Assembly: GCA_945828345.1 (NCBI GenBank)
Contig: CALZRA010000013.1
Coordinates: 1-32,942, forward strand
Direction of reading: 5' to 3'
DNA: 32,942 bases
Source: an uncultured Bacteroidales bacterium
GTDB taxonomy: Bacteria; Bacteroidota; Bacteroidia; Bacteroidales; Bacteroidaceae
The translations under genes were made by a program, and so were the position numbers. This document shows positions 22,370 to 27,912 of this stretch, in pieces. Numbering within the stretch: the stretch's first letter is position 1; every line of letters starts with the position of its first letter. The notes below the pieces were generated by a model. It saw only the letters and a program-made list of their open reading frames with translations. It was not told the DNA's origin and searched no databases.

Positions 22370-22978
22370 ATGACTATCAAGAAAGTATTTTTCCTCTTAG
22401 CAACTCTCATCACCTTCACAATCAACTCCGCCTGCCACGCACAGACGCATGGCAAGGCATCCTTCTACGGCAACGGTTTCCACGGACGTATCACCAGCGA
22501 CGGGTCGCGCTACCACAAGGACAGTCTCACCTGCGCCCACCGCACGCTCCCCTTTGGCACCTTGCTGAAAGTAACCAACAAGTCGAACGGCAAGGAGGTG
22601 GTCGTGCGTGTCACCGACCGCGGCCCCTTCGTGCGTGGCCGAGTGGTTGACCTCTCCATGGCTGCCGCCAAGCAGCTCGGCATGGTGTCGCAAGGCGTCG
22701 CCCCCGTACAGGTAGAGGCCGTGGGCCACGTGTCGAAGCGCAAGTCCGCCGCCAAGAGCGGCTCCAAGCAGCTGGCCGCACAGTCCGTTCTCCCCGAAGC
22801 CAAGTACATCGACCCTGCCACGGGCAAGTTCTACACCATGTCGGAGTGGAAGGAGCGTGGCGAGGCTGCCCGCCGCCAGCACCTGGCCGAGCTGGAGCAG
22901 CAACACCAGCCGCGTTACCGCATCCTCGACAGCAAGCTCGCAGCCCACTCGCTGCGCATCGGGGCTTCAAAGCAGTAA
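22370..22978 (+). CDS. rlpA: RlpA-like septal ring lytic transglycosylase / DPBB-domain protein
   Basis: RlpA proteins act on peptidoglycan in the envelope; in Pseudomonas the enzyme cleaves naked glycan strands at the septum. The 202-residue protein has a signal peptide (probable cut after A24) and a double-psi beta-barrel domain (about 28-115). Family motifs include [32 protein letters not shown] and VRVTDRGPF followed by [10 protein letters not shown]. The C-terminal 85 residues are basic or Gln-rich and show no SPOR domain. No lipobox is evident around ACHAQ. The gene has its own promoter and ends ahead of a hairpin terminator. Catalytic activity is likely but unproven. Confidence 0.88.
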   Translation: MTIKKVFFLLATLITFTINSACHAQTHGKASFYGNGFHGRITSDGSRYHKDSLTCAHRTLPFGTLLKVTNKSNGKEVVVRVTDRGPFVRGRVVDLSMAAAKQLGMVSQGVAPVQVEAVGHVSKRKSAAKSGSKQLAAQSVLPEAKYIDPATGKFYTMSEWKERGEAARRQHLAELEQQHQPRYRILDSKLAAHSLRIGASKQ

Positions 22979-23038
22979 CCAACACAAACTCTCTATATAT
23001 TTTGACAGCGGGAATTACCTTTATTTCATGATGTCGAC

Positions 23039-23106
23039 TTGAACGCTTGTATGCGCGGGGGCAGCTCGTCTGCCACGTAGTCCGCCGCCTGCAAGCGTTC
23101 AGTGTT
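23039..23106 (+). terminator. Terminator after rlpA built from the GAACGCTTG repeat motif
   Basis: GAACGCTTG (23041-23049) pairs with CAAGCGTTC (23092-23100), plus two further base pairs. The interior includes a smaller pairing GGCAG/CTGCC. The stem is followed by AGTG and a T6 run. The stem sequence is the same end motif found in the palindromic elements at 16158 and 24438. The T-run ends 14 bases ahead of the permease ATG, so it may also attenuate that gene. Confidence 0.65.
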
Positions 23107-23120
23107 TTTTCTCTCTCACC

Positions 23121-23957
23121 ATGACCATTCTGACCTTTACCCTCATCCTCTTGCTTGCCGCCTACTGTGCGGGCCTGCTGGGCTCGCTCACCGGCCTGGG
23201 CGGCGGCGTGGTCGTCATTCCCGTGCTCACGCTGGGCTTCGGTCTTGACTTCCACTACGCCATCGGGGCTGCCTTGGTGTCGTCCATCGCCACCTCCAGC
23301 GGTTCGGGCTCCGCCTATGTCAAGGAAGGCATCACCAACATCCGCCTGGGCATGTTTCTCGAAATCGCCACCACCATCGGGGCCGTATGCGGTGCCGCTG
23401 TGGCCATCTATCTCAACAACAACATCATCGCCGTCATCTACGGCGGCGTGCTCCTCCTCACCGCGGCCATGCAGCAGCGGCGCAAGAGTGACCACGACGG
23501 CGTGACGGGCAGCGAGACGGCCCGCCGCCTCAAGCTCTTCGGCACGTGGCCGCAGAAGGACGGCACGCTGAAGCCCTACCAGCTGCGCAACGTCGGAGGC
23601 GGTTTCAGCGTCATGTATGTGGCGGGCGTGCTGTCGGGCATCCTCGGCATCGGGTCGGGAGTGCTCAAGGTGCTGGCCATGGACAGCCTGATGAAGGTGC
23701 CCTTCAAGGTGAGCACCACCACCTCCAACTTCATGATGGGTGTCACGGCCTGTGCCTCGGCCGTCGTCTATATCCAGCGCGGCATCATCGTTCCGGGCCT
23801 CGCCTGTCCTGTCATGATCGGCGTGCTGCTCGGCGCGCTCACGGGAGCCCGACTGCTCAAGCGCATGAACGTGCGCGTGCTGCGCCAGATATTCTGCGTG
23901 GCCATCACCCTCGTGGCCCTCAACATGATCTGGCAGGGCTTCAGTGGGGCCTATTGA
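23121..23957 (+). CDS. TSUP-family (TauE/SafE) membrane permease
   Basis: A 278-residue inner-membrane protein of the TSUP family, whose characterised members move sulfite, sulfoacetate, taurine-related anions or similar organic acids. It shows the family's two-half design. The first half carries GSLTGLGGGVVVIPVL and the second carries GVLSGILGIGSGVLKV, each followed by several hydrophobic spans. A polar loop lies near residues 115-150. The substrate cannot be told from sequence. The next gene, 79 bases downstream, is a DUF1634 membrane protein, a pairing that recurs in bacteria and suggests the two work together. Confidence 0.88.
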   Translation: MTILTFTLILLLAAYCAGLLGSLTGLGGGVVVIPVLTLGFGLDFHYAIGAALVSSIATSSGSGSAYVKEGITNIRLGMFLEIATTIGAVCGAAVAIYLNNNIIAVIYGGVLLLTAAMQQRRKSDHDGVTGSETARRLKLFGTWPQKDGTLKPYQLRNVGGGFSVMYVAGVLSGILGIGSGVLKVLAMDSLMKVPFKVSTTTSNFMMGVTACASAVVYIQRGIIVPGLACPVMIGVLLGALTGARLLKRMNVRVLRQIFCVAITLVALNMIWQGFSGAY

Positions 23958-24036
23958 CAAAAATCCCTGGTTTCACCGCCGATTTTACCGCGCGTTCTGG
24001 CGCGCGTCCTTTCTTTCACCACAGCTCATTCTCCTT

Positions 24037-24408
24037 ATGGACATACAGTTACTCATCTCCCGCACGCTGCGCTGGGGTGTCACGGCAGCCAGCCTTGTGG
24101 CCTTTGTGGGCGGCGCGCTCTATTTGGCCCAGCATGGCAGCGAGCCGTTCGACCTCGCCCAGTACCGCCAGTTCAGCTATGCGGCGGCGCATTCGGCGGA
24201 CTACACCACCTTGCCCGGCATCCTTCAAGGTTTCAGCCGTTTCACGGCCGTCGGATGGATACAGACCGGTGTGTTGGTGCTCATCCTCACGCCCATCCTC
24301 CGCGTCCTTCTCTCCTTTTTTGATTTCCTGAAGGAGCGTGATTGGCTCTACGCCGTCATCACCGCCCTCGTCTTGGCGGTAATCGTCTCCAATTCGCTCA
24401 GCCTCTAA
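24037..24408 (+). CDS. DUF1634 family membrane protein, partner of the TSUP permease
   Basis: A 123-residue protein with three hydrophobic spans: about residues 11-31, 68-90 (TGVLVLILTPILRVLLSFF) and 96-120 (AVITALVLAVIVSNSL). The central TPILRV motif followed by F, KERDW and a last span is typical of DUF1634. Its members are often encoded next to TauE/SafE permeases, as here. The ATG at 24037 is preferred: an in-frame ATG at 23944 lies inside the permease gene and would add a polar extension ahead of the first span. The function is unknown, plausibly an accessory subunit or regulator of the permease. Confidence 0.82.
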   Translation: MDIQLLISRTLRWGVTAASLVAFVGGALYLAQHGSEPFDLAQYRQFSYAAAHSADYTTLPGILQGFSRFTAVGWIQTGVLVLILTPILRVLLSFFDFLKERDWLYAVITALVLAVIVSNSLSL

Positions 24409-24437
24409 GGGGGTATAAATTGCAGTAGAAACCTATC

Positions 24438-24938
24438 ATTGGGAGTCAAGCGTTCAAGGCTCGCCCCGAAGGGGCAACAGCGCATAGCCCAGGGCAGCGC
24501 CCTGGGTGAAAAGAGGCGATGAAGTGCGCCCTGAAAGGGCAAAAGCGTTAGAAAGAACACGATATGAATCAACGCTTTTGCCCTTTCAGGGCGCACTTTG
24601 CGGCGGTCAACCTACCCAGGGTGTTGCCCTGGGCTATGCGCTTTTGCCCCTTCGGGGCGACCCTTGAACGCTTGTTTATCAACCACAACCTAAACGGCAT
24701 TCCTGACGTTGCCCTGGGCTATGCGCTTTTGCCCCTTCGGGGCGTGCCTTGAACGTTTGTTTATCAACCGCAACCTAAACGGCATTCCTGACGTTGCCCT
24801 GGGCTATGCGCTGTTGCCCCTTCGGGGCGTGCCTCGAACGCTTGTTTGACAACCGCAACCTAAACGGCATTCCTGACGTTGCCCTGGGCTATGCGCTGTT
24901 GCCCCTTCGGGGCGTGCCCCGAACGCTTGACTCCCAAT
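24438..24938. repeat. Palindromic intergenic element, copy B (501 bp, MITE/REP-like)
   Basis: The element is bounded by perfect 18-bp inverted ends (24438-24455 and 24921-24938), running from ATTGGGAGTCAAGCGTTC to its reverse complement. Inside are an outer arm pair (24446-24507 against the right-hand units), a long inner pair (about 24522-24549 with 24571-24598, around a 21-base loop) and a tandem expansion on the right. No protein is encoded and no transposase is nearby. It lies between the converging DUF1634 and sus genes. I see no clear target-site duplication. Confidence 0.85.
24623..24938. repeat. Tandem array of an 85-bp unit (three full copies plus one partial)
   Basis: The units start at 24623, 24708, 24793 and 24878, exactly 85 bases apart. 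Each begins GTTGCCCTGGGCTATGCGCT, then carries the GCCCCTTCGGGGC hairpin, a GAACGCTTG-type motif, and the linker ending AACGGCATTCCTGAC. Neighbouring units differ at only four or five positions by my reading. The last unit runs into the element's end. The linker part is nearly identical in all full units, unlike CRISPR spacers. Confidence 0.92.
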
Positions 24939-24947
24939 AATAGCTCC

Positions 24948-25016
24948 TCTATAGCAATGAATGGCTTTCTATGGCAATCTATACTCTCTATAGTAATCTA
25001 CATTCTCTATAACAAT
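24948..25016. repeat. Degenerate 19-20-bp tandem repeat (TCTATAGCAAT type)
   Basis: Four copies of TCTAT(A/G)(G/A)(C/T)AAT start at 24948, 24968, 24987 and 25006. Similar CTATAG-rich sequence flanks palindromic element A (about 16129-16157 and 16477-16500). It is AT-rich and non-coding. Confidence 0.7.
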
Positions 25017-25035
25017 CTATCGCTCCTCCCCGCGC

Positions 25036-25081
25036 AAAAACAACTCGGCACTTAGGTTTTCCTGAGTGCCGAGTTGTTTTT
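25036..25081. terminator. Strong hairpin terminator, 21-bp stem, with a duplicated 3' arm
   Basis: Positions 25036-25056 pair with 25061-25081 around a TTTT loop (one G-T wobble). The stem has an A5 start and T5 end, so it can end transcription from either side. The 3' arm is repeated 21 bases later (25060-25078 and 25081-25099), so a second arm can compete for the same 5' arm. Confidence 0.85.
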
Positions 25082-25135
25082 CCTGAGTGCCGAGTTGTTC
25101 GAACCGTTTCGTCGGGTGGCGGGCAGCGGGCATAC

Positions 25136-25173
25136 AAAAGGGGGCTGTGCCGCGTGTGCGGTACAGCCCCCTT
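25136..25173 (-). terminator. Terminator of the sus operon
   Basis: A 16-bp stem (25138-25153 with 25158-25173, one wobble) has the loop GTGT. On the minus strand it is followed by more T residues (TTTTG). It lies 29 bases beyond the stop of the last sus-operon gene. Confidence 0.87.
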
Positions 25174-25201
25174 GGGGTTATGGCACGTTGGCCCCGGATG
25201 G

Positions 25202-26317
25202 CTAATTTTCATCCAGGCGCAACGTGATTTCGAAGCGGTCGATGTTGGCACCGAAGGAGCCTACACCGGGGATGGCGTACTCGGTTCCGAAGTAGAAGAT
25301 GTTGTCCTCGAAGACGGCGGTGTTGCCTGCTTCGTCGATGGCAACGGGCACAGCGTAGACTTCACCCAGGTTCTGGCCGTCCTGCGTGTGTGAATAGCTC
25401 GTGCCAAACATCTTCTCGGCGGGGGTCACCTTGCTGTCGTCGATGATCCAGTAGAAGGTGAGATCCTGCGGGCGCAGGCTTTCGAGCCAACCGCTGATGC
25501 GGCCCATTTCGCGGCTGGGCGAGTATTCCAGCACGCACTCGTAGGGATACTCGTTGCCCTTGCCGTCGGAGGCGAAGAGCCAGCTGATGTAGTTACCGAT
25601 AGCGAGCTCGTACCAGTCGTTCTTGGGCTGCGTCAGGATGTGGGTAGCGTAGTTGCTCTCACTGCCCGACAGGTTGTCGTAGGTGCGGCCCTGTGCGTCG
25701 GTGGTCAGGACGATGACCTCGTCACCCAGCGTCACCTTGGCACCGTTGGCCTGTTCTTCGAACTTGCCGGTCAGTGTGTTGTCCTCGTCGATTTCGCAGG
25801 TGACGGAGTAGTCAGTGTTGAGCGAGACGATGCGGCCGTCCGACAGCTGCCAGTCGCCGAAGTACGAGATCTTCTCGCCCTTCACGGCGGTGAACACGTC
25901 CTTGTCAGACAGCTTGCCGCCATCGACGGAGTAGATGTTGACCGTCATCTTCTGCAGGTTGTTCTTGTAGGACACGGTGATGAGGGCGGGCGTTTCGTAC
26001 ATGGACTCGTCGTATTCCGCCTTCATTACGCCCGTTTCGGGGTTGTAGCTCACCTTGCCCTGGCTGAACACGTTGGCGCGGCCATTGGCGGTGTTGAGCG
26101 TGGTCACGTCACACACGGTGTCGCCGGCCTCGTTCAGCGTGATGTTTACGGTGTAGGCAGTGCCGCCGTCAGCCGTGTATTCATTCACCAGCACGCCCAG
26201 GTCAGGACGGTTGGGGTACAGTATCTGTTTGGGTCCTTCTTCGAAGTTGTCGTTGCACGAGGCGGTGGCAAGTACGGCAACGGTGAAGGCCAGCAGGTTC
26301 TTGATGTATTTAGTCAT
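25202..26317 (-). CDS. Outer-membrane lipoprotein of the SusC/SusD operon, putative substrate-binding protein
   Basis: A 371-residue lipoprotein with a lipobox (ATASC, lipidated Cys21) and a probably beta-rich body. By position, third after susC and susD and 22 bases after susD, it should be a surface or periplasmic-face accessory protein, such as a SusE/SusF-like binder. I do not recognise a named family. The N-terminal part after the lipobox (NRPDLGVLVNEYTADGGTAY) looks like an Ig-like domain of the kind found in such proteins. The C-terminal half is rich in aromatic residues (WYELAIGNYISWLF, LTFYWIIDD). The role is inferred from context; the substrate is unknown. Confidence 0.7.
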   Translation of the reverse strand: MTKYIKNLLAFTVAVLATASCNDNFEEGPKQILYPNRPDLGVLVNEYTADGGTAYTVNITLNEAGDTVCDVTTLNTANGRANVFSQGKVSYNPETGVMKAEYDESMYETPALITVSYKNNLQKMTVNIYSVDGGKLSDKDVFTAVKGEKISYFGDWQLSDGRIVSLNTDYSVTCEIDEDNTLTGKFEEQANGAKVTLGDEVIVLTTDAQGRTYDNLSGSESNYATHILTQPKNDWYELAIGNYISWLFASDGKGNEYPYECVLEYSPSREMGRISGWLESLRPQDLTFYWIIDDSKVTPAEKMFGTSYSHTQDGQNLGEVYAVPVAIDEAGNTAVFEDNIFYFGTEYAIPGVGSFGANIDRFEITLRLDEN

Positions 26318-26339
26318 TGCTGTATGGTTTGAAGTTGGA

Positions 26340-27815
26340 TTACTGTTCGGTCGGCCAGTTGCGTACCAGGTTCTTGTTGGCCTTCAGGTCGTTGGAGGGA
26401 ATCTCCCATACCCAGCGGTAGTTGTCGGCGGCTGCATTCTGGTCGGTGTAGCCGGCCTGGCTGATGAGGAAGCCAGCGGCCAGTGCCTGCGGGGCCATGC
26501 GCACGCAGGGGTCACCCCAGCGCTTCAGGCATTCCAGGCGGAAGCCTTCGCCGCACATTTCGCGTGCCCATTCGTTCTTGATTTCGGCAAAGAGGGCCGT
26601 GCCCGTCAGCTTGAGCTCCGAAGCCTTGCGGTTGGTGCGCAGCAGGTTGAGGTAGTCGGCGCCTGTGCCATCGATGCGGTACTGGGCCTCGGCGGCGATG
26701 AGGTACATCTCGGCAATGCGGAAGGCCTTGGTCATGTTGTAGTACTCATACTGTCCGGTCTGCTTCAGTGCCTCGTTGCCCGGGAACTTGGTCAGGATGT
26801 AGGCACTCTCGTCTACGATGTCGCCGGCAGCGGCACCCGTCTTGGCGAAGAAGAAGGACTTGCGCATGTCGCTCTTTTCATACAGGTCAATCAGACCCTG
26901 CGTGGGCAGGTATTCGGGGCTGTAGGTGTTGAGCTGCGTGCTGAAGCTGATGTACAGGCTGTACATGGAGCCGCGCTCATCGACCGTCTGCTGCGGCTCG
27001 TAGATCAGTTCCGTGCCGAAGTCTTCCATCCAGAGTGACTTGAACTCGTTCTTGTCGGCCGAGAGGGGATACTTCGCAAAGAGTTCCTTGGCGGCAGCCA
27101 CGGCGTTCTCGTAGTTCTTCATCTGGAGGCTTACGCGGGCTTCGAGAGCCTTGGCCACGTTGTAGTTGGGAGCCGAGTAGTCGGTGTTGTCCTTGTCCTC
27201 AAACAGCTCTTCGGCCTTGGCCAGGTCTTCACAGATGAGCTTGTAGGTGTCGGCCAGCGAGGCGCGGGCGGGACGGGCGTTCACGTCGACCGTGGTCACG
27301 AGGGGCAGGCCCAGGGTCTCGTCGGCCGTGGCGGGGTCATACGCCTTGCAGTAGCGGGTCACCATGTTGGCATAGCCATAGGCGCGGGCAAAGTAGGCCG
27401 TGGCCTTGTACATCTTGAGCAGGGCTTCGTCGTTGGAGCCTTCCTCCACCTCGATCTTGTCGATGTTGTTGATGACGTGGTTGGCGTTGGAGATCATGCC
27501 GTAGTTGGTCGACCAGCAGCCGTCGCCGTCGGTGGTCGACGAGGTGAAGCGCCAGTTGTGGTACAGGTCGTAGGTCGTGCCGGTGGTGCGGAGGTTGAAC
27601 AGGTCGCTCTGCACTTCAGACACCGTGCGTCCGGCCGTGCTGGCACTGCGCAGGTAGGCCAGGATGCCCACGTGGTAGTTGGTGGCATCCGAAACGTACT
27701 TCCAAGACTTTTCGGCCGGCAGCGAGGTCTCGGGGAACTGGTCGAGCTCGCACGAGGTCAGCGTGGTGGCGGCCAGTGCCGAGCACAACAGGGTTTTCAA
27801 TATATATTTGTTCAT
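26340..27815 (-). CDS. SusD/RagB-family outer-membrane lipoprotein
   Basis: SusD-family proteins are surface lipoproteins that form a hinged lid over their SusC partner and bind the substrate. The 491-residue protein has a signal peptide with lipobox TLTSC (Cys22). The SusD helix-rich fold shows NANHVINNIDKIE, KATAYFARAYGYANMVTRY and GLPLVTTVDVNARPARAS, and the C-terminal end has EWAREMCGEGFRLECLKRWG. Length is normal for the family. It starts 97 bases after the susC stop and is followed after 22 bases by the third operon gene. The glycan or peptide it binds cannot be read from the sequence. Confidence 0.94.
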   Translation of the reverse strand: MNKYILKTLLCSALAATTLTSCELDQFPETSLPAEKSWKYVSDATNYHVGILAYLRSASTAGRTVSEVQSDLFNLRTTGTTYDLYHNWRFTSSTTDGDGCWSTNYGMISNANHVINNIDKIEVEEGSNDEALLKMYKATAYFARAYGYANMVTRYCKAYDPATADETLGLPLVTTVDVNARPARASLADTYKLICEDLAKAEELFEDKDNTDYSAPNYNVAKALEARVSLQMKNYENAVAAAKELFAKYPLSADKNEFKSLWMEDFGTELIYEPQQTVDERGSMYSLYISFSTQLNTYSPEYLPTQGLIDLYEKSDMRKSFFFAKTGAAAGDIVDESAYILTKFPGNEALKQTGQYEYYNMTKAFRIAEMYLIAAEAQYRIDGTGADYLNLLRTNRKASELKLTGTALFAEIKNEWAREMCGEGFRLECLKRWGDPCVRMAPQALAAGFLISQAGYTDQNAAADNYRWVWEIPSNDLKANKNLVRNWPTEQ

Positions 27816-27912
27816 TTCATTTTGTTTGTTAAGGGTGAATAGTAGCAGGGGCCGCGCCGCAGGCTCCGCATGGAGGCATCGCGTTGTGGGCGGCGGCTGT
27901 CGACTAAGTCTG

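Noticed and set aside
24405-24752. Short open frames inside the palindromic elements (also near 16275)
   Set aside because: The predicted peptides (e.g. with LPFQGALHRLFSPRAL) are translations of the GC-rich repeat and appear on both strands.
24623-24938. Possible CRISPR array from the regularly spaced 85-bp repeat
   Set aside because: The sequence between the conserved parts is also the same in every unit, so there are no spacers, and no cas gene is present.
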